This document shows, one piece after another, positions 38,935 to 48,578 of a stretch of DNA of 64,000 nucleotides. The notes under the pieces were generated by a model. That model saw only the letters and a program-made list of their open reading frames with translations, made no database searches and was not told the DNA's origin. This stretch comes from Dehalococcoidia bacterium. Its GTDB lineage: Bacteria > Chloroflexota > Dehalococcoidia > SHYB01. How positions within the stretch are numbered: position 1 is the first letter of the stretch; every line of letters begins with the position of its first letter. Location: assembly GCA_009693015.1 (NCBI GenBank), contig SHYB01000003.1, forward strand, positions 1-64,000, in the 5' to 3' direction. A program made the translations under genes and the position numbers.

Positions 38935-39135
38935 TACATTAAGGCATAACGAGAAGCTTCGGCGCGCGAGACTCTCGTCGTCTCGCGCTTGTATGACTTG
39001 CTCTCTGCGGTTGTTAAGGTGCGCGCCCCGGGCTCTTTCCCGGCGGCCGGTACGCCTCCTCGGCGCCCGCCACGATTCCCCGGTCACACCGGGATGCCGT
39101 CGCGGATTCCGAGAAGCTGCTCGCCTGCAAGACAA

Positions 39136-39167
39136 GAAAAACGGCCCGATCGTGATACCGAGCCGTT
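39136..39167 (-). promoter_or_regulatory. attenuator-like hairpin in 23S leader
   Basis: On the minus strand AACGGCTC/GGGCCGTT hairpin followed by TTTTTC, about 105 bases after the predicted start of transcription and 200 before 23S. It looks like an intrinsic terminator, so it may be an attenuator, an antitermination site, or the end of a short RNA. Confidence 0.55.
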
Positions 39168-39278
39168 ATCATACGCTCAGCGGGACCGGGGAGTTTCTAT
39201 CTTACGTGGCGTTTAGCAAGTGCGTGGCGTTCCTCGCTGCGGGCATTCGATCTTGCTCGCCTGTCCCACAGCCTTGTC

Positions 39279-39307
39279 ATTGTAGAGAACCCATCATGCC
39301 TTGTCAA
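39279..39307 (-). promoter_or_regulatory. promoter of 23S rRNA unit
   Basis: Minus strand TTGACA (39302-39307), 17-base spacer, TACAAT (39279-39284): near-consensus and the strongest promoter seen in the window. Confidence 0.85.
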
Positions 39308-39640
39308 GGCGCGTGTCACACATCATCCTCCCACTGCTGCCGATCACCCCGCCCTCCCTCCACATCCTCTTCCCTTCGCTGCTGCCGGCGCCTGGCCCCA
39401 GCGGCTTTATGCCGCACCCGCGCCGGCTGTCTCTCACCCCCATCACACATGCCTACCGGCCCTCGCACCGCCCACCATCGTTCCCAGCGGTCCCCCCCCC
39501 TCGCATGGGGCGGTGGTGCGCTTCGCAACCTGTCTTCCCTCTCCGCTTCGCGCCCTCCATTCTCCATGCTCTCCTTGACCGTATTCCTCATGCATCCATC
39601 ATTTTCCACACATCTGGCGGCGACCCTGCAAGGAGCCAAC
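39308..39640. other. intergenic region, nothing recognised
   Basis: About 330 bases between the rRNA promoter and the flaH remnant. ORFs are compositionally odd (proline/serine/arginine rich) and match nothing I know. Confidence 0.4.
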
Positions 39641-40353
39641 ATGGCCCAGGCCATTGCCTGCGGCAAAGTTATTTCCGCCGGCAGCGCCGAGATTGACAAG
39701 GAACTCGGCGGCGGCATCCCTCTCGGACCGCTCATCCTCCTCGAAGGCGCCTCCGACTCCGGCAAGTCCGTGCTCTCCTAGCGGCTCACCTGGGACACGG
39801 TGCGCGATCATTACCGCGTCTCCTTCATGACCACGGAAAACACCGTGCGCAGCCTGCTCCGGTAAATGCTCAGCCTCAACCTTGACGTCACCGACTACCT
39901 GCCGTTGGGCCGTCTGAAAATCTTCCCCCTGCGCGCCATGCAGGCCAAGACCGGGGAATCTCACAACCTCCTTACGCCGCTGTTAGACGCCCTCCGCCGC
40001 CAGGTGACCCAGGACCTCATGATTATTGACTCCATCACCTCGTTCATCGCCCACGCCTCTATCGAGCAGATCGTCGGCTTCTTTGAAGAGATCATGGCCT
40101 ACTGCAGCAAGGGCATGACCATTGCCCTCATCACCCACTCCTATGCCTTCACGGAAAGCACCCTCGTCCGCATTAGCTCCATGTGTGATGCCCACCTGTG
40201 CCTCAAGACAGAGAACGTCGGGGACCCCTTACGAAAACGCTGGAAGTTGCCAAGGTGTGCGGCGCACAGCAAAGCACGGGTAACGTCATCAGCTTTGACA
40301 TTGACCCCGGCCTCGGCATGCGCATCACCCCCTTCACCAAGGCCCGGGCGTAG
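39641..40353 (+). pseudogene. flaH: flaH/arlH-like (archaellum accessory ATPase) pseudogene
   Basis: RecA/KaiC-fold ATPase resembling archaeal FlaH (ArlH). It begins at ATG 39641 after AAGGAG with GSAEIDKELGGGIPLGPLIL and Walker A EGASDSGKS. It then has an in-frame TAG (39779-39781) and TAA (39863-39865), and continues in the same frame with the Walker B-like LMIIDSITSF and MTIALITHSYAF. A frameshift near 40225 moves the tail ISFDIDPGLGMRITPF to another frame, ending at TAG 40351. Three independent lesions make it a pseudogene. No other archaellum genes are in the window. Confidence 0.75.
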
Positions 40354-40484
40354 CCTCGCAACCTGCCCGCGCCCGCTGGAGCGCAGGCAGACGCAATTTG
40401 TGTGCTGCCGCCTCTATCCCCGCTGCCCGCTGCCCAGTCCGCCCCCTAGAATCCACCCTTGTGCGCCTGGGGTACCGCTGGGTG

Positions 40485-40490
40485 TAGAAT
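40485..40490 (+). promoter_or_regulatory. -10 box TAGAAT, first solute-binding gene
   Basis: TAGAAT 44 bases before ATG 40534, within a block of about 90 bases that is nearly repeated at 42603 upstream of the second paralog. Confidence 0.5.
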
Positions 40491-40533
40491 GACGCGCACG
40501 GACCCCACTGGCGTCCCACGCACGGAGGGAATT

Positions 40534-42258
40534 ATGAAAGCCTCACGTTTGTACTTACTGTTGTTGCTCGCCATCGCCGTCAGCCTCGTCGCTGCCGCAT
40601 GCGGCAGCGACGAGGCTGAACCCGCTGCCGCGCAGCAGCCAACCGTCGCCCCGCAAGCCGCCGCCGGGCCCACCGCCACACCGGTGCCGCCGCCCACCGC
40701 TACGGCAATCCCCCGGCCCCAGGGCACCTTGACCTTCGCCTGGAGCGACCTGTTGAATTTTCAGGGTGTTCATTACACCTCCGCGCCGCAGGTGTACATG
40801 GACGCTGCCTATGACACGATCATTGGCTCCACCCGAGACGGCAAGGATGACACCGTCTCTGGGTTGGCCACCGGCTGGAGCATGAGCCCTGACGGCAAGG
40901 TCTGGACCATCAAGACCCGCAACAGCGTGGTGTTCCACAACGGAGACAAGGCGTCCGCGGCTGACGTGAAGGCCTGGCTGGTGTACACCATGAGCGAAGG
41001 CTCCATGATGTCTACCCGCGCCGTGCTGCAAAATGACATCGCCTCCCTCGACTCGCCTGACAGCAACACCGCCGTGGTGACGCTCAAGGCCCGCAACATC
41101 TTCTGGCCCCAGGCCTTTGTGGGCCGTCATGCCTGCGGCGGCAACCCTTGCTACGTGGTGAACGGCGATTACCTGGCGAAGAACGGCATCACCGGCTACA
41201 ACAGGAATCCGGTGGGCAGCGGCCCGTTCAAGGTCAAGGAAATTCAGCCGGGCAACTCCATGACCTATGAAGCCACGGACAGCCACTGGTTCTGGGGCGT
41301 GCCGCGCACCAAGACCATAGTGTGGAATCAGGTGCCTGAGGAAAACACCCAGCTCGCGCTCCTGCGCAACGGCGGGGCGGACATGATTAACATCAGCCGC
41401 GCCGGCGCCGTCTCCCTGAAGAATGACAGAACGGTAAAGATCTACACCCGTCCCGGCGGCACCACCAACATCCGCGTAGAGCAACAGTACATCAGGGAAT
41501 ACCCCGGCTCCGGCCCCAATCCCCTGGCTGACCTGCGGGTGCGGCAGGCCATGATGTGGTACGGCATTGACCGCAAGGCCCTCGCAGACACGTACATGGT
41601 GGGGTTTGCCTCACCAGACGTCAACTGGCCGGCGAATATGGGCGACCCATCGTACGAAAAACTGCCTGTGCCTCCCTACGATCTCAACAAGGCCAAGCAA
41701 ATGATCGTTGACGCGGGCTTCGCCAAGGGCTTTGAGCTGGACATGTACATCTGGCCCCGCGCGGAACTGCCGGAAGGGGTCGAGATGATGGAAGGCGTCG
41801 CCGTGATGTGGGAGAAGCTGGGCATCAAGGTCACCCGCAAGCCCCTCGCCTTCGCCACCTACACCTCAACGATCCTGGCCCCCAAGAAATTCGAGCGGCC
41901 CAGCGTCTCCGGCATGTACGGCCTGACGCATTACCCCTTCGCTGCCAACCAGTCCGTGGCGGGCTTCAACCCCGCCAACCAGTTCGTGCAGAGCGACGAC
42001 CAGGTACTCAAGAAGCTCGCTGACGATTGGGTCGCGGCGGCCAGCCTGGAAGAGTACATCAGGATCGGCCGCCTGGCCAACAAGGCTATCGTGGACGCCG
42101 TTGCCCACACGCCGGCGCTCCTCACGTTTGACAAGCTCTTGGGCGGGCGTATCGCCGCCGTCCCCGGGTCTTGGGCGCCGACCCAAGACGCATTCTCCTT
42201 CGGTGCGGAGCGCATCGGCCTCCAGCCCAAAACATGGACGGTGGACAAAGTCTCCTAG
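40534..42258 (+). CDS. ABC transporter substrate-binding lipoprotein (family 5)
   Basis: 574 residues. The signal peptide ends in the lipobox VAAAC, followed by a Pro/Thr/Ala-rich linker. The binding domain includes WTIKTRNSVVFHNGDKASAADV, NPVGSGPFKVKEIQPG and DLRVRQAMMWYGIDRKALADT. GGAGGG precedes ATG 40534. The next gene is a close paralog; no permease genes adjoin, so it may share another transporter, such as DppBCDF at 28.9-34.9 kb. Confidence 0.93.
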   Translation: MKASRLYLLLLLAIAVSLVAAACGSDEAEPAAAQQPTVAPQAAAGPTATPVPPPTATAIPRPQGTLTFAWSDLLNFQGVHYTSAPQVYMDAAYDTIIGSTRDGKDDTVSGLATGWSMSPDGKVWTIKTRNSVVFHNGDKASAADVKAWLVYTMSEGSMMSTRAVLQNDIASLDSPDSNTAVVTLKARNIFWPQAFVGRHACGGNPCYVVNGDYLAKNGITGYNRNPVGSGPFKVKEIQPGNSMTYEATDSHWFWGVPRTKTIVWNQVPEENTQLALLRNGGADMINISRAGAVSLKNDRTVKIYTRPGGTTNIRVEQQYIREYPGSGPNPLADLRVRQAMMWYGIDRKALADTYMVGFASPDVNWPANMGDPSYEKLPVPPYDLNKAKQMIVDAGFAKGFELDMYIWPRAELPEGVEMMEGVAVMWEKLGIKVTRKPLAFATYTSTILAPKKFERPSVSGMYGLTHYPFAANQSVAGFNPANQFVQSDDQVLKKLADDWVAAASLEEYIRIGRLANKAIVDAVAHTPALLTFDKLLGGRIAAVPGSWAPTQDAFSFGAERIGLQPKTWTVDKVS

Positions 42259-42276
42259 TCGCGCATCCTTACTCCC

Positions 42277-42323
42277 GCGCCCTCAGCAGCGCCCCGGTAC
42301 GCCTGGGGCGCTGCTGAGGGCGC
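42277..42323 (+). terminator. strong hairpin between the two solute-binding genes
   Basis: Nineteen-pair perfect stem GCGCCCTCAGCAGCGCCCC, loop of nine, 18 bases after the stop. No T-run. Confidence 0.65.
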
Positions 42324-42571
42324 GGGGAATCCCCTTTCCTCCAGCGCTTGGCCTGAAAGTCCTGGCCCTACTCGAAGGGAACCCTTACCGGATTGTGACT
42401 AGAAATCCAGGGGAATGCGTTCATACGTGCCTGCACTCTTCGAGGCTGCTCTTCTCACACACAAGACACGATGCGATCACACGACTACATTCGCCGGCGG
42501 CCAAGCCAGCCGCCACGCGATCCGGATGCCCCGGCCGCTGTCGCGCCCGTGTCCAGAGGACTCCTGGAATC

Positions 42572-42608
42572 CCCCCTGGTGCGCCTGGCGCACCAGGGGG
42601 TGTAGAAT
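42572..42608 (+). promoter_or_regulatory. 29-base palindrome next to -10 box TAGAAT
   Basis: Perfect 14-base inverted repeat CCCCCTGGTGCGCC with one central base (42572-42600), ending two bases before TAGAAT (42603-42608). It occupies the -35/spacer area, so it could be an operator. The first paralog keeps only the CTGGTGCGCC-like half. The rest of 42324-42571 shows no gene. Confidence 0.5.
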
Positions 42609-42651
42609 GACGCGCACGAACCCCACTCACGTCCCACGTACGGAGGGAATC

Positions 42652-44427
42652 ATGAAAGCCTCACGTTTGTACTTACTGCTGTTGCTCACCATCTCCGTCA
42701 GCCTCGTCGTGGCCGCATGCGGCAGCGGCGAAGACGAACCCGCTGCCGCGCAGCAGCCAAGCGTCGCCCCGCAAGCGACCACCGCAGCCCCCGTGACCCA
42801 AGCGCCCCAGGCGCCCCAGGCCACGGCCACGGCCCGCCCTGCCAACACTCCTGTCCCGCCCCCCACGGCAACCGCTGTCCCCCGGCCGCAAGGGGAGTTC
42901 AGGCTGGCCTGGACAAGCATGTCCAACTTCCAGGGCATCCACTTGAACCAATCGCCGCAATACTACCTAGACATGATGTATGACTACGTCATTGGCAGCA
43001 CACAAGACGGCAAGAACGATAGCGTCTCCGGGCTGGTGAACGCTTGGAACATGAGCGCTGATGGCAAGGTCTGGACGTTGAAGACCCGCGATGGCATCGT
43101 CCATCACAATGGGGACAAGGCCACCGCCAAAGACGTCAAATACTGGGTCGATTTCTCTAAGTCCTCCGAGTCCACACTCTCTACGCGCGCCAATCTCCAG
43201 AACGACCTCGTCTCCATTGAGGCGCCGGATGCCAATACCGTGGTCGTCACCCTCAAGGCCCGCAACATCTTCTGGCCCTTCGCTTTTGTGGGCCGGTACG
43301 CCTGCGGCGGCAATCCCTGCTACGTCATGCCCGCTGACTATGTCGCCAGGGTGACTCCCGCGGGCGCCAACAAGAACCCCATCGGCAGCGGACCCTACAA
43401 GATGAAGGAAATCCTCGTCGGCAACTCCGTGACCTTTGAGGCCGCGGACAATCATTGGTTCTGGGGCGTGCCCCGCATCAAGACCATCTATTGGGCCCTA
43501 GTGCCGGAAGAGAACACCCAGGTCGCGCTGCTCCGGAACAATGAAGTGCATCTGGCCAACTTGAGCGTCGCGGGTGGAAAGGCGCTCGCCAATGCGCGCA
43601 ACGTCAAGATCTACTCCCGCCCCGGCGGAACGGCGAACCTTCGCGTGGAACAGCAATACATCAAGGAATACGCCGGCTACGGCAAGAACCCCATCGCCGA
43701 TGTGAAAGTGCGCCAGGCGCTGGTGCACTACGGGATTGACCGGCAAGCGCTCGCAGATACCTATATGGGCGGCTTCGCCAAGCCGGACATCAACTGGCCC
43801 GCAAACAGTGCTGACCCGTCCTACGAAAAGCTGCCCGTACCTCCGTACGACGTGAACCGGGCCAAGGCGCTCCTCACAGAAGCCGGCTATCCCAGAGGCT
43901 TTGAGATGGACATGTACATCTGGCCGCGCCCTGACCTGCCGGAAGGCATAGAAATGATGGAAGGCATCGCCGTCATGTGGGAACGCCTGGGAATCAAGGT
44001 GAACCGCAAGCCCATTGACTTTGCCGCTTTCATCTCTGTTAACCTGGCGGCAAGGAAGTTTGACAGGCCCAGCGTCTCCGGCATGTTCGGCCTGGGCCTG
44101 TACCCCTTCGCCGCGGGCCAGGGGACGGCGGGCTTTGCCGACAACAACCAGTTCGTGCAAAGCGACGACGCCGAGCTGAGAGCAATGGTGGCCGATTGGG
44201 TGTCATCCGCGTCCATTGACGACTACATTCGCCTGGGCCGGCAGGCCAATCGCCTCATCGCCGACCGCGTGGCCCACACCCCCGCGCTGCTCACCTTCGA
44301 CCGCTTGCTCGGCGGCCGCTCTGACGTTATCCCCGCGTCCTGGGGGCCCAGCCGCGACCTATTCTCCTTCGGCGTGGAGCGCATCGGCCTCCAGCCCAAG
44401 ACCTGGACGGCGGACAGAGTCTCCTAG
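42652..44427 (+). CDS. ABC transporter substrate-binding lipoprotein (family 5), paralog
   Basis: 591 residues, closely similar along its length to the protein at 40534 (same PPTAT.PRPQG linker end, GSTQDGKNDSVSGL, CGGNPCYVMPADY, MDMYIWPRPDLPEGIEMMEG). Lipobox VAAAC. The linker is longer, with VTQAPQAPQATATARPANT. ATG 42652 has GGAGGG upstream; the open frame to 42415 is not used. A tandem duplication followed by divergence is the simplest explanation. Confidence 0.93.
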   Translation: MKASRLYLLLLLTISVSLVVAACGSGEDEPAAAQQPSVAPQATTAAPVTQAPQAPQATATARPANTPVPPPTATAVPRPQGEFRLAWTSMSNFQGIHLNQSPQYYLDMMYDYVIGSTQDGKNDSVSGLVNAWNMSADGKVWTLKTRDGIVHHNGDKATAKDVKYWVDFSKSSESTLSTRANLQNDLVSIEAPDANTVVVTLKARNIFWPFAFVGRYACGGNPCYVMPADYVARVTPAGANKNPIGSGPYKMKEILVGNSVTFEAADNHWFWGVPRIKTIYWALVPEENTQVALLRNNEVHLANLSVAGGKALANARNVKIYSRPGGTANLRVEQQYIKEYAGYGKNPIADVKVRQALVHYGIDRQALADTYMGGFAKPDINWPANSADPSYEKLPVPPYDVNRAKALLTEAGYPRGFEMDMYIWPRPDLPEGIEMMEGIAVMWERLGIKVNRKPIDFAAFISVNLAARKFDRPSVSGMFGLGLYPFAAGQGTAGFADNNQFVQSDDAELRAMVADWVSSASIDDYIRLGRQANRLIADRVAHTPALLTFDRLLGGRSDVIPASWGPSRDLFSFGVERIGLQPKTWTADRVS

Positions 44428-44450
44428 AGCCCTCATCCCCCCTTCCCTTC

Positions 44451-44489
44451 CCAGCGCCCAGGGCATGCCCTGGGCGCTGGCTGTTTTGT
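44451..44489 (+). terminator. Rho-independent terminator
   Basis: 30-base perfect palindrome CCAGCGCCCAGGGCA and its complement, then CTGTTTTGTT, 23 bases after the stop codon. Confidence 0.85.
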
Positions 44490-44593
44490 TCAGGGGAGGA
44501 GTTGCATCCTGCTATCCCCTCCCTCTCGCGCTACCCACCTGAACATTCGCCGCGCTTGACGCCCTCCCGCCGTGATGCGAGACTCTCCCTGTC

Positions 44594-45250
44594 ATGCGTA
44601 TTGACCTCCACTGCCACACGGACCGCTACTCCTTCGATGCGTCCATCACCCCTGACGATCTGGTAGAGCGCGCCCGCGCTGTAGGTCTGCATGGCGTCTG
44701 CATCACGGAGCACGACTGGTTCTGGGACGCGGACGACGTGCTCGCATTGGGCCGCCGCCACAATTTTCTCGTCATCCCCGGCGCTGAACTCAACACGGAG
44801 GAGGGCCATATCCTGGTCTACGGCGTGCCGGGGTATGTTTTCGGCATGCATCGCGTCGCCTTCCTCAAGCAAGAGGTCGAGCGCGCCACTGGAGCTATGG
44901 TCATGGCCCACCCCTATCGCCGCCAGTACAGCGACGACACCGGCCCTTGGGCCACGCCCTACGCCGAGCAGTTGGACAAGGCCGCCGCCAACCCTGCGTT
45001 GCGCCTCGCCGATGGCGCGGAAATCGTCAACGGACGCGGCAACCCGCAGCAGAACCGCTTCTCGCACGACCTCTGCCATCGCCACGGCGTCCCCGGCGCC
45101 GGCGGCAGCGACTCCCACGACCTTCGCGATATCGGCACATGCGCCACGGAGTTCTCCCGGCACGTGGATGGCGCGCATTCGCTAGTTGCCGAGTTGCGCG
45201 CTGGGCGGTTCCGCCCCATCGTGATGCGACCCGCGCCCCCGGGCGCCTAA
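44594..45250 (+). CDS. PHP domain metal-dependent hydrolase
   Basis: 218 residues of the polymerase-and-histidinol-phosphatase fold. Metal motifs: MRIDLHCHTDRYSFD, VCITEHDWFWD, IPGAELNTEEGH, VMAHPYRR and AGGSDSHDLRDIG, in the canonical order. It likely removes phosphate from a small molecule or nucleotide. Stand-alone, after a terminator; followed by a dppD pseudogene. Confidence 0.9.
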   Translation: MRIDLHCHTDRYSFDASITPDDLVERARAVGLHGVCITEHDWFWDADDVLALGRRHNFLVIPGAELNTEEGHILVYGVPGYVFGMHRVAFLKQEVERATGAMVMAHPYRRQYSDDTGPWATPYAEQLDKAAANPALRLADGAEIVNGRGNPQQNRFSHDLCHRHGVPGAGGSDSHDLRDIGTCATEFSRHVDGAHSLVAELRAGRFRPIVMRPAPPGA

Positions 45251-45280
45251 GAGGCGAGTAAGATAGAAAAGGAGAGGGCC

Positions 45281-46190
45281 ATGTCCGTGCAGCCGGCGGT
45301 TGCGCACCTGACCCCCGCTGCACCTGTGCCCATCCTTGACGTCCGCGATCTTGTGCTGCAATTGCACACCCGCAGCGGCATCATCACGCCGGTCAACAGG
45401 GTGAGCTTCTCCGTGCAACCTCGCGGCGTGCTCGCCATCGTGGGGGAAAACAGCTCAGGCAAAACCCTCACGGGGATGTCCATCATGGGCGTGTCCCCCC
45501 GCGCATCGGGAAGATAACCAGTGGCAGCGTGCTCTACCAGGGCCGAGACCTCATGCGCCTCAGAGACCGAGAGTTGCAGCACATCCGCGGGCGGGACATC
45601 GCCATGACCTTTCAGGACGCCACCGCCAGCCTCAACCCCTTGCTCACCATCGGCTCGTAAGTGGAGGAGATGCTCACGGTGCCCCTGCATGTCAGCAAGC
45701 GTGATGCCCGTGCCCACGCCGTGGAAGCGTTGCGCAGCGTCGACTTTAGCGATGCTCCCCTGGTGCTTGATCGCTATTCCTACGAACTCAGTGGCGGCAT
45801 GCGTCAGCGCGCCCTGCTCGCTATGGCCACCGTCCTGCATCCCAAGGTTCTCCTTGCTGACGAGCCTACCTCAGGTTTGGACGTCACCCTCCAGGCGGAA
45901 GTTCTTGACCAATTGCGCGCCGAAAAGGAGCAACGCGGCCCCGCCCGCTGCACCCCTACACCTATGGATTGCTCCGCGCCGTGCCGCGCGAAAACCTTCC
46001 GCCCCGCTCCAGCATCCCCATTCGGGGCAACCCTCCCGACCTGCTCAAGCTCAAGGGAGAGTGCCCCTTCCTGACGCGGTGCAACAAGGCCCGCGCCGCA
46101 TGCCGTCAGGAGCCTATGCCCCCGTTGGAAGAGGTCTCGCCGGGCCACTTCCTCGCCTGCTTCAACCCCATTCGCCATGACTGGGCGTAG
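45281..46190 (+). pseudogene. decayed DppD-type ABC ATPase
   Basis: The pieces are collinear with a DppD ATPase but lie in three frames. Walker A GENSSGKT is in the first. A frameshift lies near 45500. The Q-loop region FQDATASLNP leads to an in-frame TAA at 45658-45660. Then come signature LSGGMRQRA and Walker B VLLADEPTSGLD. Around 45930-45960 a deletion and frame change remove the H-loop region, and the cysteine-containing tail ECPFLTRCNKARAAC ends at 46190. It is the remnant of a second peptide transporter next to the two solute-binding genes. Confidence 0.85.
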
Positions 46191-46199
46191 CCCTTGGCC

Positions 46200-47246
46200 C
46201 TAGCGCGTCCTTCGCGGCTCTCCCCGCGCCTCGCTCGCCGACATCTCCGCCACCAGCAACTCTATCCCCAGCGTCTCAACCATCGCCCCCGTCTTGATCG
46301 AGACGTCGGTGTCCAGCAGCAGTTGATACATCCGCGCCAGCGCCGGCATGCTGTACGCCCGTGCGTGTTCCACCGTCTTCCGTATCGCGTAGTCTGATGA
46401 CGTGCCCAGCACCGCCGGCCATTCACCTTGCGCCACGCGATGCGCCTCCAGGCTCTTTGCCTGCGTCATCATGCGCACCTGCCTTGCTAGTAGCGCCAGG
46501 ATCCGTTGTCCCGCCTCGCCTCGGTGCAGGAACTGCTCCAGTATCCGCATCGCCGCTGCCTGCCGTCCCTGCGCCACCGCATCCAGCAGATCGAAGATGC
46601 CCGCCTCCTGCGCTGAGGCCACCAGGTCGCGCACGTCCTGCGCCGTAATCTCCCGCCCGCCCGCGTACACGCACAGCTTTTCCACGTCGGAGCTGAGCGA
46701 ACGCAGGTTTCCCGCGCTGAACTCCGCCAGCAGCGCCTCCGCCTCCGGCGACATGCGCCCCCCCTGCTGCTGCGCTCGTTGCCGCACCCACTGCGCCAGC
46801 GGCGCCCCGCGCATCGCGGGAAACTTCCGCACCTGCGCCACACCTGCCAGCGACTTCAGCGCCTGGTTTCCCGGGGCCGCCGTGCCTGAAGTGAACACTA
46901 ACGTCGTGCTCGGCGGCGCCGACGCCGCATACTCCCCCAGACCCTCCCATCCTCCCGCCTCCGGCTTCGCCTCCCCCTTGCCGCGACCGCGCCGCGCCTG
47001 CCCTCGTTCGAACCGCTCCAGCAATCCTTCCACCACCACCAGGCGATGGTCCGCGAGAAACGGGATCGTATCGCACACCATCCGCAGTTCCGCCAGCGTC
47101 AGCCTGCCCCCGTCCAGCACCAGCGTGTTCGGCCCCAGCGCCTCCGCCGGCCCGAGCCGCGTTTTGATCTCCCCCAGCGCCTCGGCGATGGAGAACTCGT
47201 CGTCGCCATAGAGCAGATGCACGTTGCTGCGGCGGGTCTGGGTCAC
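46200..47246 (-). CDS. holA: DNA polymerase III delta subunit
   Basis: 348 residues, clamp-loader delta subunit that opens the beta clamp. N-terminal NVHLLYGDDEFSIAEALGEI, then SDVEKLCVYAGGREITAQDVRDLV and the C-terminal helical collar with LLARQVRMM, all typical of HolA. The start is GTG 47246 after GAGAGG; the open frame to 47378 crosses the divergent hemW promoter. Confidence 0.92.
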   Translation of the reverse strand: MTQTRRSNVHLLYGDDEFSIAEALGEIKTRLGPAEALGPNTLVLDGGRLTLAELRMVCDTIPFLADHRLVVVEGLLERFERGQARRGRGKGEAKPEAGGWEGLGEYAASAPPSTTLVFTSGTAAPGNQALKSLAGVAQVRKFPAMRGAPLAQWVRQRAQQQGGRMSPEAEALLAEFSAGNLRSLSSDVEKLCVYAGGREITAQDVRDLVASAQEAGIFDLLDAVAQGRQAAAMRILEQFLHRGEAGQRILALLARQVRMMTQAKSLEAHRVAQGEWPAVLGTSSDYAIRKTVEHARAYSMPALARMYQLLLDTDVSIKTGAMVETLGIELLVAEMSASEARGEPRRTR

Positions 47247-47277
47247 GGGCGCCTCTCTTGAACAAAGAAAGTGGTCG

Positions 47278-47308
47278 TTGACCAGATTTTCTCCAGATGG
47301 CCTACAAT
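47278..47308 (+). promoter_or_regulatory. possible promoter for hemW
   Basis: TTGACC (47278-47283) and TACAAT (47303-47308) with a rather long 19-base spacer; the ATG at 47363 is 54 bases on. Confidence 0.4.
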
Positions 47309-47362
47309 TGTACCGTACCTGTACCGTGCCGCCACCCGCGACCCGGCACACCGGCTCACCCC

Positions 47363-48532
47363 ATGCACCAACAACCAATCGCCCTATATATCCATATCCC
47401 CTTCTGCCAGACCAAGTGCAGCTACTGCAACTTCAACACCTACGCGCGTCTTGAGGGCCTCATTCCTCAGTACGTCCCCGCGCTTGCCACTGAAATCGCC
47501 GCATGGGGCGAAGCGCTGGAACGCCCCCAAGTCGCCACCATCTTCTTCGGCGGCGGTACTCCCTCCTGGATTCCACCGCACCTGCTCGCCCAGGCCCTGC
47601 ACGCCGCCCGCACCTCGTTCGACGTGCGCACCGATGCCGAGATAACCATGGAGATGAACCCCGGCGACGTCACACCGGAGCGCCTGGCGGCGTGGCGCGG
47701 CATGGGCGTCAATCGTCTCAGCATGGGCGTGCAGTCGTTCGACGACGCCATGTTGCGCTTCCTCACTCGGCGTCACACCGCCGCCGACGCCGTTGCCGCC
47801 TACCGTCTCGCGCGACAGGCCGGCTTTGCTGACATCAACCTCGACCTTATCTACGGCCTGCCAAACCAGACGCAAGCCCAGTGGCGCGACGGCCTGCGCC
47901 AGGCGCTCGATTTTGCCCCTGAGCATCTTTCCCTCTACGCCCTCACCGTGGAAGAAGGCACGCCGCTCCATGCCCAGGTGCAGGCCGGCCAAGCGCCCCA
48001 GGCCGACCCTGACGCTTCCGCGGATATGTACCTTGCCGCCGAAGAACTCTTGGCCCAGGCCGACTACCGCCACTACGAGATCTCCAACTGGGCCACGCCT
48101 GGGCACGAATGCCGCCACAACCTCGCCTACTGGCGCAACCATCCATTTCTCGGCGTCGGCCCCGGGGCGCACTCCTACCTTGGAGGCCAGCGCTTCTGGA
48201 ACATCAATTCGCCCACCGACTACACCCGCCGCATGCAGCAGCCGCACCCAGGCCGCTGGACGCCGCAGGCCATCCCCGTGGTGGAAGAACGTTCGTCTCT
48301 GTCTGACGAAGACAAGCTCTCCGAGACGGCCATCCTCGCCTTGCGCCTGGAAGATGGCCTCTCCCCCGCCGCGCTGGAAGCAGCCTTTGGCATATCGGCA
48401 CATCGCGTCGCCCATACCCTGCGCTCCCTTGCTCCCGCAGGCCTCGTGATTGAAGACCGCGGCCTCTTCCGCCTCACCAGCAAAGGCCGGCTCCTCTCTA
48501 ACGAAGTCTTCCTGCGCCTCCTCCCGGCATAG
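47363..48532 (+). CDS. hemW: HemW-like radical SAM protein
   Basis: 389 residues. Radical-SAM cysteines 15, 19 and 22 in [14 protein letters not shown], then [38 protein letters not shown] and a C-terminal winged-helix-like part. The C-x-x-x-C-x-x-C-x-F rather than -x-C form marks HemW, a heme chaperone often mislabelled as coproporphyrinogen III dehydrogenase. Divergent from holA, 65 bases before selB. Confidence 0.92.
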   Translation: MHQQPIALYIHIPFCQTKCSYCNFNTYARLEGLIPQYVPALATEIAAWGEALERPQVATIFFGGGTPSWIPPHLLAQALHAARTSFDVRTDAEITMEMNPGDVTPERLAAWRGMGVNRLSMGVQSFDDAMLRFLTRRHTAADAVAAYRLARQAGFADINLDLIYGLPNQTQAQWRDGLRQALDFAPEHLSLYALTVEEGTPLHAQVQAGQAPQADPDASADMYLAAEELLAQADYRHYEISNWATPGHECRHNLAYWRNHPFLGVGPGAHSYLGGQRFWNINSPTDYTRRMQQPHPGRWTPQAIPVVEERSSLSDEDKLSETAILALRLEDGLSPAALEAAFGISAHRVAHTLRSLAPAGLVIEDRGLFRLTSKGRLLSNEVFLRLLPA

Positions 48533-48578
48533 CGTCATTGCCGCCGCCACCCTCCCCTTCTGTCCTCCCTCCGCCCTG

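Noticed and set aside
39779-39865. In-frame TAG and TAA in flaH as possible recoding (Pyl or other)
   Set aside because: Both TAG and TAA occur plus a later frameshift, so decay is simpler than recoding.
42415-42651. N-terminal extension of the second solute-binding protein
   Set aside because: It lies upstream of the promoter box, and the signal peptide clearly begins at 42652.
45515-45660. Stop codons in the dppD remnant as programmed frameshift
   Set aside because: A stop, two frame changes and loss of the H-loop region together indicate a pseudogene.
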